From: Treponema sp. | GTDB taxonomy: Bacteria; Spirochaetota; Spirochaetia; Treponematales; Breznakiellaceae | Length of the DNA stretch: 64,000 nucleotides | Direction: 5' to 3' | Assembly: GCA_009784935.1 (NCBI GenBank) | Contig: WQXI01000002.1 | Location: 62,001 to 126,000, forward strand | Shown here: positions 49,998 through 57,769 of the stretch, piece after piece | Position numbering within the stretch: the stretch's first letter is position 1 | Layout of the letters: each line of letters begins with the position of its first letter | Position numbers and translations under genes: made by a program | Notes under the pieces: generated by a model | Database searches by the model: none | Seen by the model: the letters and a program-made list of their open reading frames with translations, nothing else | What the model was told of the DNA's origin: nothing

Positions 49998-50801
49998 ATC
50001 ATTTTTAATATTCCTAAACTCAAATGGCAGGGACAGCAATAATGCAGTTATGCAGAAATAAACATAAGAAGGAATTATCAGCCAAACTATAGGCCAGTAA
50101 TAAGGCGTTCCCGCGTTTGGACCTATTGGTACTGTTAAAAATAATTTGGGTGTCAGGGCTGTAAAGAGCTTGCCTATAAACTCAACTTCTACTAATGGTC
50201 CAAATATCATCGAACTGTTGCGAACCTCATTGCTGTATAAATGTCTTATATGTATAAACCCTGCGCCGGTCAAAATTACTTCGTTTACAAGGATTATACA
50301 TAAAGTTAGATACAGCAAAAAAGGAAATTTAAAGATTCGCTTGTAATCAAGGGTATGCAGTTTTAGCATTACCATGAGCAGAGGAACCACCCATAAGAGC
50401 ACATGGCTAAAATAAAACCTTATTGTTTCGAACTCAAAGGGACTACAGTCTATTACATCAATGGGAATAAAGGTTGCGCCAAGACCGCTTATTATACCCA
50501 GATAAAACATATAGTCTTTTAAAATATTTTTTTTAGAAAGATAAAACCAGGGAAAAACCAAAACACTTACCGCGCAGATATTCTCGGGTGTTACTGTTCT
50601 TATTGCGTAAGGCATCCATTCCTGATAATAATTAAAAACGAGTTTTAAAAAGTGCAGAATAAAGTTGGAAAGAAAAAGGATGAATATTACAATGGTAGCG
50701 GTTCTTTTGCTTTTATTTCGCAGTAAAAAATAAAGCCCTGTTAAAAGCCCAATAGCAAATGTTATATATAAAAAATAATAAAAATTAAAGTATTCAATCA
50801 T
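49884..50801 (-). CDS. YwaF/TIGR02206-like integral membrane protein
   Basis: 305 residues, about seven or eight membrane helices, resembling the YwaF family (TIGR02206) of unknown function: LPFEF end, YYWPIVWLIIP and RFYFSHVLLWVVPLLMV segments fit. The last ~40 residues (KKILHYNTANYTDNKTN) are polar and low-complexity and lie opposite the coding end of the neighbouring gene, suggesting that an original stop was lost and the protein extended. The gene lies 12 bases after pfkB on the same strand. Confidence 0.75.
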   Translation of the reverse strand: MIEYFNFYYFLYITFAIGLLTGLYFLLRNKSKRTATIVIFILFLSNFILHFLKLVFNYYQEWMPYAIRTVTPENICAVSVLVFPWFYLSKKNILKDYMFYLGIISGLGATFIPIDVIDCSPFEFETIRFYFSHVLLWVVPLLMVMLKLHTLDYKRIFKFPFLLYLTLCIILVNEVILTGAGFIHIRHLYSNEVRNSSMIFGPLVEVEFIGKLFTALTPKLFLTVPIGPNAGTPYYWPIVWLIIPSYVYFCITALLLSLPFEFRNIKNDLFKFGQKITKIWKKILHYNTANYTDNKTNNNVCKTAE

Positions 50802-50813
50802 ATATATTATGCC

Positions 50814-51788
50814 TCACATTATAACCCCAGGTCTTAGAAGAGCTGCGTTCAGCGCGCCGCAGCGGATACCTTCGTTTATTGCTGTGTTAATGTCCGCTTT
50901 GCTCTCCAATGCAGCCGCAAGTCCTGCTGTAAAAGCGTCTCCGCAGCCGGTGGTGTTAACGGCTCTTGCGGCGCAGGCGGTCGGGTCGATTTCATTGTAG
51001 TTGTTCTTGTCCGCAGTCAGTATTTTCTTACTGCCATTGGTTAGAATTATGCGGCATCTGTGTTTTTGCGCAAGTTCTAACATTAGTCCGCGGACGAAGC
51101 CCGAAGGGATTTTCGCGGATTTGCGCGGACATTCCTTACCAAGTCCAAATGTCTCAATAAACTCATCGATATTTGGCTTTATAACATCCGGTTCGTATTT
51201 TAAGCTCTCAATTAAATCCTTGCCTTTTATGTCGAGAATTATTCGCAGTCCTTTCTCTTTTGCTTTGTGTACTATATCGGGTATTACAGTGTCAGAGTAG
51301 CCTGCCGCCTTTGTGCCGGAGATGATGACGCAAGAAAGATTTCTCGCAAAGCCGCCAAGGCGCAGAGAACGCAGAGAAGAAGAATTAAGAGGTGAAGCGT
51401 CTTCTAGTAGGCTATCGAATTTCTCAAGAAGGTGTGTTTCAGTTTGAGGGCTTACTAGTTCTGCTTCCTCCACGAGCTCTGTGACTTCGCCGCTGCTTTC
51501 ATCGATGACTGTATAGCAAAAACGGATTTGACTATTACTTTCTACCCAGTTTACCGCAAGTCCGTCTTGCTCACACAGCGATAAAAACAGCGTACGCATT
51601 TCACAACCAAGGTGGGTAAGGTGCACTGCTTTTTTTCCTAATTGAGTTAGAACACGGGTAACATTGATACCTTTACCGCTAACATCAAGGTAGTGAACTC
51701 CAGTGCGGTTAACTGCGTTGGGAGTAATTGACGGGAAGCAGAGAGTTTTTTGAAGAGTGGGGTTTAGGCAAACGGTTAAGAAAGACAT
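50814..51788 (-). CDS. PfkB-family sugar-phosphate kinase (1-phosphofructokinase-like) with two inserts
   Basis: 324-residue carbohydrate kinase. Family motifs: GKGINVTRVLTQLG, IKPNIDEF and the catalytic NTTGCGDAFTAGLAAAL, with Asp in GCGDA as base. LTVCLNPTLQKTL at the start fits the FruK/LacC branch, so the substrate is likely fructose-1-phosphate or tagatose-6-phosphate. Residues ~133-151 (PLNSSSLRSLRLGGFARNL) interrupt the phrase LLEDAS-CVIISGTKAAG, and ~218-235 (ECPRKSAKIPSGFVRG) interrupt another loop. Both are encoded by repeat-like DNA yet keep the frame. It is followed by the YwaF-like gene. Confidence 0.88.
   Translation of the reverse strand: MSFLTVCLNPTLQKTLCFPSITPNAVNRTGVHYLDVSGKGINVTRVLTQLGKKAVHLTHLGCEMRTLFLSLCEQDGLAVNWVESNSQIRFCYTVIDESSGEVTELVEEAELVSPQTETHLLEKFDSLLEDASPLNSSSLRSLRLGGFARNLSCVIISGTKAAGYSDTVIPDIVHKAKEKGLRIILDIKGKDLIESLKYEPDVIKPNIDEFIETFGLGKECPRKSAKIPSGFVRGLMLELAQKHRCRIILTNGSKKILTADKNNYNEIDPTACAARAVNTTGCGDAFTAGLAAALESKADINTAINEGIRCGALNAALLRPGVIM
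51086..51136. repeat. CCGCGAAAATCC-type repeat inside pfkB
   Basis: On the minus strand TGTCCGCGCAAATCCGCG followed by AAAATCCCTTCGGGC. The words CCGCGCAAATCCGCGAAAA form a near-tandem unit that looks like a common intergenic repeat. It encodes the insert ECPRKSAKIPSGFVRG in frame. Confidence 0.5.
51338..51392. repeat. CGCAGAG-type repeat inside pfkB
   Basis: Plus strand TCGCAAAGCCGCCAAGGCGC followed by AGAGAACGCAGAGAAG. It shares the CAGAG/CAAAG vocabulary with the repeats at 27537 and in trmD, and resembles an intergenic repeat seen in many bacteria. It encodes PLNSSSLRSLRLGGFARNL in frame on the minus strand. Confidence 0.6.
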
Positions 51789-51802
51789 AATTAAGAATTT
51801 TT

Positions 51803-51862
51803 ACCACGAACCAAACGAACTATAATGTAGATATCAAACAGCAAGTTCGTGTGGTTGGTGGT
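51803..51862. repeat. ACCACGAAC inverted repeat between glyS and pfkB
   Basis: ACCACGAACCAAACGAAC (51803-51820) and GTTCGTGTGGTTGGTGGT (51845-51862) are imperfect inverted copies around a 24-base AT-rich centre. On the minus strand this lies between the glyS stop and the pfkB start region. Confidence 0.6.
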
Positions 51863-51875
51863 TAGATCCTCCAAA

Positions 51876-53246
51876 CTATTTTATTCTTTTATAGTTCTTT
51901 ATTTCTTGCCTTAGCCGTGCGGCAAGCTCTGCTTTTGGCACACGTATCTGCTCCATAGAATCCCTAAAGCGCAGTGTAACAGTTCCGTCTTCCTTGGACT
52001 GATAATCAACCGTAACGCAGAATGGAGTACCTGCTTCGTCTTGTCTGCGGTAGCGTCTTCCAATTGCGCCTGCCTGATCATAATCGGTAGCGTAATCTTC
52101 CTGCAGTTCTTTGCGAATGTCCTGCGCCATTTCTGCAAGCCCGTCTTTTTTCATTAACGGCAGTACTGCAACAGTAATCGGCGCAAGGTTAGGATGAAAA
52201 CGAAGAACTGTTCTGATATCGTCTGCGTCACCCTTGTCAGCGACTTTTTCTTCGTCGTAGGCGTCGCAGAGAATCATTAACACATTACGGGTAAGCCCTG
52301 CGGAAGTTTCGATAATGTACGGTGTGTAGCGTTCGTTGTTGTTGTCCTGATCGATGTACTGCATATCTTTGCCCGAGTACTCGGAGTGACGGCCAAGATC
52401 GTAATCGGTGCGGTTGTGCACGCCTTCGAGTTCTCGCCAGCCCATCGGGAACAAGTACTGAATGTCGTAAGCGTCTTTTGCGTAATGCGCAAGTTCATCG
52501 GGTCCGTGCTGGTGCCAGCGCAGGTGATCCATTTTTACGCCGAGTTTTTCGTAGTACGCCCAGCGCTGTTTTTTCCATTCGTTAAACTCAGCTTCGTCAG
52601 TGCCGGGTTTAACAAAGTACTGCATTTCCATTTGCTCGAATTCGCATGTGCGGAAAATAAAGTTTTTGGTAACGATTTCGTTTCGGAAAGCTTTTCCAAT
52701 TTGCGCAATGCCAAACGGAATTTTCATTCTGTTGGACTGAATAATATTTTTATAATTTACATATATACCCTGCGCGGTTTCCGGGCGAAGATAAATAATA
52801 CTAGCGGTATCTTCCGCAGGTCCAATATTTGATTTAAACATTAGGTTGAACTTGCGAGTGTCGGTAAGTTCACCGCCGCAATCGGGGCATTTTTTTTCTT
52901 TTATATTTTCTTCAGGGATCATGTCCGCGCGAAAACGTGATTTGCATTTTTTACAATCGACTAATGGGTCGGTAAAATTTTCAACGTGACCCGAAGCTTC
53001 CCAGGTGCGCGGATGCATCAATATAGCTGCATCTAACCCCACGATATTATCATGAAGCTGGGTCATTTCTTTCCACCATGCGCCTGCTATGCGATTTTTA
53101 AGTTCTATGCCAAGCGGGCCGTAATCCCACGCGCCGTTTTGGCCTCCGTAAATTTCCGATGACTGAAAAACAAATCCCCTGCGCTTTGCCAGCGAGGTAA
53201 TTTTTTCCATCGTTGCTTTGCCTGTGTATTCTGTTAGTTCTGACAT
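51876..53246 (-). CDS. glyS: Glycyl-tRNA synthetase, dimeric class II type
   Basis: 456-residue homodimeric (eukaryotic/archaeal/Firmicutes-like) enzyme charging tRNA-Gly. Visible: KRRGFVFQSSEIYGG at the N-terminus, YLRPETAQGIYVNYKN (motif 2 region), FRTCEFEQMEMQYFV, YIIETSAGLTRNVLMIL (motif 3), and the C-terminal anticodon domain. A CxxC...CxxC zinc site (CKKC, CPDC) lies in the insertion domain. The ATG at 53246 is chosen: TACAAT ends six bases before it. Upstream in-frame ATG would lie over the promoter. Confidence 0.94.
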   Translation of the reverse strand: MSELTEYTGKATMEKITSLAKRRGFVFQSSEIYGGQNGAWDYGPLGIELKNRIAGAWWKEMTQLHDNIVGLDAAILMHPRTWEASGHVENFTDPLVDCKKCKSRFRADMIPEENIKEKKCPDCGGELTDTRKFNLMFKSNIGPAEDTASIIYLRPETAQGIYVNYKNIIQSNRMKIPFGIAQIGKAFRNEIVTKNFIFRTCEFEQMEMQYFVKPGTDEAEFNEWKKQRWAYYEKLGVKMDHLRWHQHGPDELAHYAKDAYDIQYLFPMGWRELEGVHNRTDYDLGRHSEYSGKDMQYIDQDNNNERYTPYIIETSAGLTRNVLMILCDAYDEEKVADKGDADDIRTVLRFHPNLAPITVAVLPLMKKDGLAEMAQDIRKELQEDYATDYDQAGAIGRRYRRQDEAGTPFCVTVDYQSKEDGTVTLRFRDSMEQIRVPKAELAARLRQEIKNYKRIK

Positions 53247-53252
53247 ACGGGT

Positions 53253-53258
53253 ATTGTA
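53253..53258 (-). promoter_or_regulatory. -10 box for a leaderless glyS mRNA
   Basis: TACAAT (complement of 53253-53258), ending six bases before the chosen ATG; the -35 (TTCCCT) is poor. Confidence 0.4.
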
Positions 53259-53309
53259 CACAAGAACAGCAATTTAGGGAATATCAAGAGAAATTACCGT
53301 TACAAGCTC

Positions 53310-53338
53310 TTGCCAATACGTAAGTTACGTGTTATTAT
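53310..53338 (+). promoter_or_regulatory. Promoter of hicAB
   Basis: TTGCCA (53310-53315), 17-base spacer, TATTAT (53333-53338). A short leader with AGGA leads to the hicA ATG at 53359. The nearby ACGTAAGTTACGT (53318-53330) in the spacer is a short palindrome that could be the operator. Confidence 0.55.
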
Positions 53339-53358
53339 TTAATAAAGACAGGATAAAT

Positions 53359-53538
53359 ATGACAGGTGTAGAAATGATAAAAAAGCTCAAGAAAAATGGT
53401 TTTACCATTCTAAAGGTAAGCAGAGGCAGTCATTACCATATGGTTAAAGGTGATAAATATACTATTGTCCCGCACCACCACAAAGAACTTGGCAAAGGTT
53501 TATATCATCAAATATTAACTGACGCAGGATTGAAATAA
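53359..53538 (+). CDS. hicA: HicA-family mRNA interferase toxin
   Basis: 59-residue double-stranded-RNA-binding-fold toxin. The catalytic His is in RGSHYHMVK, after the typical MTGVEMIKKLKKNGFTIL start, and IVPHHHKELGKGLYHQIL matches the family end. It cleaves mRNA when free of HicB. AGGA is 5 bases before the ATG; an in-frame GTG at 53329 overlaps the -10 region and is rejected. Confidence 0.92.
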   Translation: MTGVEMIKKLKKNGFTILKVSRGSHYHMVKGDKYTIVPHHHKELGKGLYHQILTDAGLK

Positions 53539-53549
53539 GGAGATATGAT

Positions 53550-53927
53550 ATGAAAACGAAATACACATATCCGGCAATATTTGTAAAAGAAGATGACAGC
53601 TATTTTGTTAATTTTCCAGATATTCAACCTTGCTATACAGGCGGTTCTACATTGGAAGAAGCGGTTGTTATGGCTAAAGATGTTTTAGAGAGCAGGATTG
53701 AAGTAGCATTACAAAAAGGAGAGAGCCTTCCCAGCCCGTCTAATATAGACACATTAAAAGGCGATAAAGTGATGTTAATTGTAGCAGATATTGAAAATAT
53801 AAAAAGTCAAACCCGTTTTGTAAAAAAAACATTGTCAATTCCTTATTGGTTGAATGCCGCCGCAGAAAAAGAACGTATTAATTTTTCCGGAGTTCTCCAA
53901 GACGCATTAAAAGAACGTCTTGCTTGA
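53550..53927 (+). CDS. hicB: HicB-family antitoxin
   Basis: 125 residues: degraded RNase H-like N-terminal domain (TYPAIFVKEDDSYFVNFPDI, GGSTLEEAVVMAKDVLE) and a C-terminal ribbon-helix-helix/Arc-like DNA-binding part (TLSIPYWLNAAAEKERINFS). It neutralises HicA and likely represses the operon. AAGGAG lies 7 bases before the ATG, 11 bases after hicA. Confidence 0.92.
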   Translation: MKTKYTYPAIFVKEDDSYFVNFPDIQPCYTGGSTLEEAVVMAKDVLESRIEVALQKGESLPSPSNIDTLKGDKVMLIVADIENIKSQTRFVKKTLSIPYWLNAAAEKERINFSGVLQDALKERLA

Positions 53928-53960
53928 TAATAGCCAAAAACTATGCAATTAATTTAAATG

Positions 53961-54446
53961 CTATACTACATTGCTGGGGTATTCGAGGTTTTCTTTTTTA
54001 GCGTTTTTTAGAAGAGCCGCATATCTGCCGCATTCCCATTTTGCCATGTCGATATTCTGTTCGCGCCAGTTGCCGCATTCTTCGGCAGAAGCGCCGGGGA
54101 TGGGACCTTCGAACTTTGCGATCCAGTCAAGCATTTCTTTCATTAAGGGGAGGATATCTGCAGATTTGTATTCACCCTCTAAAATTGTATAAAAACCGGT
54201 ACGGCAGCCCATTGGACCAAAGTAAACAATTTTTTGGCTCCATTCATTGTGAGAACGCAGAAAAGTGGCGCAGAGGTGTTCGATAGTGTGCATTGCTGGC
54301 GGATCCATAACAGGTTCTTTATTTGGTTCTTTAAAACGAAGATCAAAAGTTGTTATTGTCAGTGAGCCGTAATCATCGGTTCGTGAAACATAAAGACCGG
54401 GTTTTAGCCTTAGATGGTCTACTTCGAAACTTTTTATTTTTTCCAT
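53961..54446 (-). CDS. luxS: S-ribosylhomocysteine lyase LuxS
   Basis: 161-residue iron/zinc enzyme cleaving S-ribosylhomocysteine into homocysteine and the AI-2 precursor. Metal ligands His in HTIEHLCA (His-x3-His) and the catalytic Cys in GPMGCRTGFY are present. It continues the pathway from mtnN at 61164. TAGGA lies 6 bases before the ATG. Monocistronic, after a terminator. Confidence 0.95.
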   Translation of the reverse strand: MEKIKSFEVDHLRLKPGLYVSRTDDYGSLTITTFDLRFKEPNKEPVMDPPAMHTIEHLCATFLRSHNEWSQKIVYFGPMGCRTGFYTILEGEYKSADILPLMKEMLDWIAKFEGPIPGASAEECGNWREQNIDMAKWECGRYAALLKNAKKENLEYPSNVV

Positions 54447-54471
54447 ATAGTATCCTACCAGTATAATGACG

Positions 54472-54499
54472 AAAAAAAAAGCCCTCGTAAGAGGGCTTT
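54472..54499 (-). terminator. Rho-independent terminator of the envelope-protein gene
   Basis: AAAGCCCTC-GTAA-GAGGGCTTT stem-loop; on the minus strand it is followed by a run of nine T. Confidence 0.9.
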
Positions 54500-54518
54500 A
54501 TAAACTCAAAAATAGGAA

Positions 54519-55340
54519 CTAGAGTTCGAATCTCACTCCGAGAATAAGACCGATACTTGTACCAATATAATCATTTGTGCCTATTCCAGAAATAGGAAGC
54601 TTACCAAAGAATGACAGACCGGAATCAAGACCAAATCTTACTTCCGGTGTGATTTCCATACCAATCCACTCCATACCACCGTCTACAAGCGGGATAGAAA
54701 CATTCAGACCGATATAAACCGGATCAAGTTCTAAATGTCCGAAAATATCAAGCCATCGAAAGAAATCTGCGTTTGGAGAAATTGCGTTATTAACAGTCAC
54801 ACCAAAACCAAAAGAATCCATGTCTAAACCGGCAGTAAGGAAAAGTAATATGCGTGTTGTACCAGGAGTTACAAGTAAACTTGGAAGTGTAGCTTCAAAA
54901 TAAAGATCGCCAAAATCCATATCCATTGTAAATTTTGCGCCAGGAATAAGCCATAATGTCAATGCAGTACTATAGCCAAAATTTTCATTAAAGAAATTTG
55001 TAGACATTGTCCAATTATTCATAAAAGGAATTAATGTATGACTATCTACAAATAACGCGAGTTTAGAACCGGATAAATCCATGTTATAGGTAAACTTTAC
55101 CTGTGCATCGAGACCAAGCCATACTTCTGGCGACATCCAGAAAGGAAGACCGGCTTCTACATAAAGCTCAAAGTCATCAAAGGATGTTTCGTAAATAAAA
55201 ACAGGCCTGATAACTCCACTATCACTTGCATAATCAAGATCCATGATACCAAAGTCGACGCCAACTTTCATACCGTCTTGCGCCATAACGGTTGTTCCTG
55301 CTAATGCAAAAACTAAAAACAAAATCGCAATTCTCTTCAT
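54519..55340 (-). CDS. Outer-membrane beta-barrel-like protein, hypothetical
   Basis: 273 residues with signal peptide (RIAILFLVFALAGTTVMAQ). The mature protein is a series of strands with alternating hydrophobic residues (VGVDFGIMDLDYASDSG; LYVEAGLPFWMSP; ALTLWLIPGAKFTMDMDFG) ending in GLILGVRFEL, typical of spirochaetal barrel proteins. GGAG lies before the ATG. It is monocistronic with a strong terminator, so it may be well expressed. Role unknown. Confidence 0.72.
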   Translation of the reverse strand: MKRIAILFLVFALAGTTVMAQDGMKVGVDFGIMDLDYASDSGVIRPVFIYETSFDDFELYVEAGLPFWMSPEVWLGLDAQVKFTYNMDLSGSKLALFVDSHTLIPFMNNWTMSTNFFNENFGYSTALTLWLIPGAKFTMDMDFGDLYFEATLPSLLVTPGTTRILLFLTAGLDMDSFGFGVTVNNAISPNADFFRWLDIFGHLELDPVYIGLNVSIPLVDGGMEWIGMEITPEVRFGLDSGLSFFGKLPISGIGTNDYIGTSIGLILGVRFEL

Positions 55341-55501
55341 TTTTTATACTCCTAATAAAATTTCTGCCTAAAATAATTAAGCTGGTTAAAAAGTATGCAA
55401 AATCCGGCTTTTTGTCAATAGGCTTTTTTGCACTTGTCAAAAGGCTTAAAAAACTCTACACTTTCTATATTCCGGCAGTTTTCCCGGAACAGGAGGATTA
55501 T

Positions 55502-55753
55502 ATGAGCGCAACAATCAGGCTCAAGAGATTTGGAACAAAAAAACGCCCTTACTACCGTATCGTAGTTATGGACAAGATGGCGCCCAGAGACGGAAAAACC
55601 ATCGAAGAAATCGGCTATTATCATCCCATAGAAGCGGAAGACAAGCAGATTGTTTTTGACGAAGCAAAAGCCAAGGCATGGCTTGCAAAAGGCGCAATTG
55701 TCAGTGATACAGTTCGCAGAATTTTTAACAAAAAGAATGTCACGGTAAAATAG
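55502..55753 (+). CDS. rpsP: 30S ribosomal protein S16
   Basis: 83 residues, full family length: MSATIRLKRFGTKKRPYYRI at the start and GAIVSDTVRRIFNK near the end. AGGAGG lies 6 bases before the ATG, so the in-frame upstream codons are not used. First gene of the ribosome-maturation cluster rpsP-khpA-rimM-trmD-rplS. Confidence 0.96.
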   Translation: MSATIRLKRFGTKKRPYYRIVVMDKMAPRDGKTIEEIGYYHPIEAEDKQIVFDEAKAKAWLAKGAIVSDTVRRIFNKKNVTVK

Positions 55754-55761
55754 GCTGCAAA

Positions 55762-55995
55762 ATGGAAAAAGATTTGATTGAGTACTTGGCAAAGTCTCTG
55801 GTTGACGACCCATCCCAAGTGCAGGTTAATATTGTTGAAGGCGAAAAATCAACTATTCTGGAACTTCGCGTTGCAGAAGGCGATATAGGCAAGGTGATCG
55901 GCAAACAGGGCAGGATAGCCAAGGCTATTAGGACAGTGCTTCAGGCTGCCAGCGCCAGATCCGGCAAACATACAGTTCTGGAAATTCTTGACTGA
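55762..55995 (+). CDS. khpA: KH-domain RNA-binding protein KhpA
   Basis: 77-residue single KH domain with the GxxG loop in VIGKQGRIAKAIR. KhpA-type proteins bind RNA, often as dimer or with KhpB, and the gene is nearly always between rpsP and rimM. It overlaps rimM by 8 bases. Confidence 0.93.
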   Translation: MEKDLIEYLAKSLVDDPSQVQVNIVEGEKSTILELRVAEGDIGKVIGKQGRIAKAIRTVLQAASARSGKHTVLEILD

Positions 55996-56497
55996 TAAAT
56001 TTATTATAGGGCTTGTTGGAGCTCCTTTTGGGGTTAAAGGCTTTTTAAAGGTACGCTCCGGTTCGGGCGAAATTGAACATCTCTTAAAACTGCAATCTGT
56101 AATAGTAAAAAAGGATGATAAGGAATCTCTCTTTAATATTGAAGAAATCAGCCCTGTAAACCCTGCAGGGACTGTTTTGGTAAAATTTAAGGGAATTGAT
56201 TCTCCCGAAAAGGCAAAAACCCTTAACGGCGCGCAATTGCTGGGCGGGCGCGACGAGGCTGCTCCATTGGGTGAGGGCGAGTTTTATATAGAAGATTTAA
56301 AGGGTTTGCAGGTTTATGGGAAAGAGGAAATTATTGGTGTTATCACCGATATTATCGAGGGTGGGGGCGGAGAGCTTGTAGAAATAAAGCTGACAAACGG
56401 CGAAAAACGGCTCGTTCCATTCAGAAAAGAGTTTTTTCCCGAAATAAACCCGGAGAAAGGTCGAGTATTGCTTCAGAATATTTGGATATTAGAATGA
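55988..56497 (+). CDS. rimM: Ribosome maturation factor RimM
   Basis: 169 residues: N-terminal RimM barrel (IIGLVGAPFGVKGFLKVR) and C-terminal PRC-barrel (FYIEDLKGLQVYG, LVPFRKEFFPEIN). It binds S19 and assists 30S head assembly. TTG start at 55988 inside the khpA end, with no good ribosome binding site, implying coupled translation. It overlaps trmD by 4 bases. Confidence 0.93.
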   Translation: MTDKFIIGLVGAPFGVKGFLKVRSGSGEIEHLLKLQSVIVKKDDKESLFNIEEISPVNPAGTVLVKFKGIDSPEKAKTLNGAQLLGGRDEAAPLGEGEFYIEDLKGLQVYGKEEIIGVITDIIEGGGGELVEIKLTNGEKRLVPFRKEFFPEINPEKGRVLLQNIWILE

Positions 56498-57321
56498 AAT
56501 ATACAGTTTTAACGTTATTTCCTGAGATCACTGACGCTTTTTTTGCCACTTCTATTATGGCAAAGGCTATAAAACGCGGCATAATCGAGTATAATGCGAT
56601 AAATATCCGTGATTTTGCGTTTGATAAGCATAAAACATGCGATGACGCACCTTACGGCGGGGGTCCCGGGATGTTAATGCTCCCCGAACCGCTGGGACGG
56701 GCGATAAAAGCAGTATTAGGAGAAGAGTTCACACAACGAACCGCAGGTTCGAAGGGCACAGACACAGAGGGCACGGAGGAGAATAAAGGAGAAGAAGGAA
56801 GAAGAGTTATATATTTGTCACCTTCCGGGAAACCCTTCAATCAGGAGCTGGCTAAAGAGCTGGCGGGCGAAAAAGAGCTTATTCTCATCTGCGGGCGGTA
56901 TGAAGGTATCGACCAGCGGATTATCGACCGCTATGTAGATGACGAAATCTCTGTCGGGGACTATGTGCTTTCTTCCGGCGAAGTGGCAGCTCTTGCAGTA
57001 ATTGACGCAACATACCGCCTTGTGGACAGCGTAATTTGCTCTGAGTCCCTTGACGAAGAGAGCTTTTCCGGCGGACTTTTGGAGTATCCCCAGTTTACAC
57101 GCCCCGAAGTTTTTGATACAATGAAGGTTCCAGAAGTTTTGCTGTCCGGACATCACGAACAGATACGTCTTTGGCGTCTTGAAAAAAGGGTAGAAAAGAC
57201 CCTACGGCTTAGGCCAGATCTGATACAGCGAGGTAGGGAACTTGGGCTTTTTAATAAAGAAATTAACGGCATTATTGACCGTATTATAGGAGAGAAAGAT
57301 GAACGAAATTCAGGCCATTGA
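56494..57321 (+). CDS. trmD: tRNA (guanine-37-N1)-methyltransferase TrmD with internal insert
   Basis: 275 residues. The SPOUT trefoil-knot motifs are intact: [51 protein letters not shown]. It methylates G37 next to the anticodon to prevent frameshifting. Residues ~79-102 are an extra Gly/Glu/Thr-rich loop ([19 protein letters not shown], then KGEEG) between AVLGEE and RRVIYLSP, coded by repeat-like DNA; E. coli TrmD has only a few residues here. The ATG overlaps the rimM stop (ATGA) and the end overlaps rplS by 23 bases. Confidence 0.94.
   Translation: MKYTVLTLFPEITDAFFATSIMAKAIKRGIIEYNAINIRDFAFDKHKTCDDAPYGGGPGMLMLPEPLGRAIKAVLGEEFTQRTAGSKGTDTEGTEENKGEEGRRVIYLSPSGKPFNQELAKELAGEKELILICGRYEGIDQRIIDRYVDDEISVGDYVLSSGEVAALAVIDATYRLVDSVICSESLDEESFSGGLLEYPQFTRPEVFDTMKVPEVLLSGHHEQIRLWRLEKRVEKTLRLRPDLIQRGRELGLFNKEINGIIDRIIGEKDERNSGH
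56728..56799. repeat. CACAGAG/CACGGAG-type repeat inside trmD
   Basis: The plus strand has CGAACC-GCA-GGTTCG (a small palindrome) followed by GGCACAGACACAGAGGGCAC and GGAGGAGAATAAAGGAG. The same words occur in the intergenic repeat at 27537-27627. Coding stays in frame and yields a 24-residue insert. Confidence 0.65.
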
Positions 57322-57703
57322 AGCCGAACAAATGAAGTCAGAATTAGACCAGTTTAAGGTTGGAGATTCGGTTAAGGTTCACTTTAAAATCGTAGAAGGA
57401 AAAACCGAGCGCGTACAGATCTACGAAGGTCTTGTAATTGCCATGAAAAATTCAAAGGTAGGAAAAACCTTTACTGTAAGAAAGATTTCTTACGGCGTAG
57501 GCGTAGAAAGGGTCTTTCCCCTTCATTCGCCCCGTATTGTTAAAGTAGAAGTAGTCCGCCCGGGTAAAGTAAGACGCGCAAAGCTCTATTATATCCGTGA
57601 AAAAATCGGAAAAGGCGCCAAAATCAAGGAACTTATTATCAAAAAGGGTTCCAAGGGCGCGCATGTTCCTACCACCGGAACAGCTGCGGCTGATAACGAA
57701 TAA
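57299..57703 (+). CDS. rplS: 50S ribosomal protein L19
   Basis: 134 residues. Family core: [48 protein letters not shown] and RAKLYYIRE. The ~20-residue C-terminal tail ([19 protein letters not shown]) is longer than in E. coli. TAGGAG lies 6 bases before the ATG within trmD. Confidence 0.96.
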   Translation: MNEIQAIEAEQMKSELDQFKVGDSVKVHFKIVEGKTERVQIYEGLVIAMKNSKVGKTFTVRKISYGVGVERVFPLHSPRIVKVEVVRPGKVRRAKLYYIREKIGKGAKIKELIIKKGSKGAHVPTTGTAAADNE

Positions 57704-57769
57704 TTTAATATCTCTTTAATTACCGCCGATACTCTAATGGGGAACTCTATTCCCTGAGGGTATTAAAAG

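Noticed and set aside
54519-54545. A tRNA T-arm-like sequence (AGAGTTCGAATCTC)
   Set aside because: It is the coding end (GVRFEL) of the barrel-like protein gene and no acceptor or anticodon stem can be built around it.
57704-57769. A c-di-GMP riboswitch before the HD-GYP gene
   Set aside because: The gap is only 66 bases, too short for a known c-di-GMP aptamer, although short inverted segments are present.
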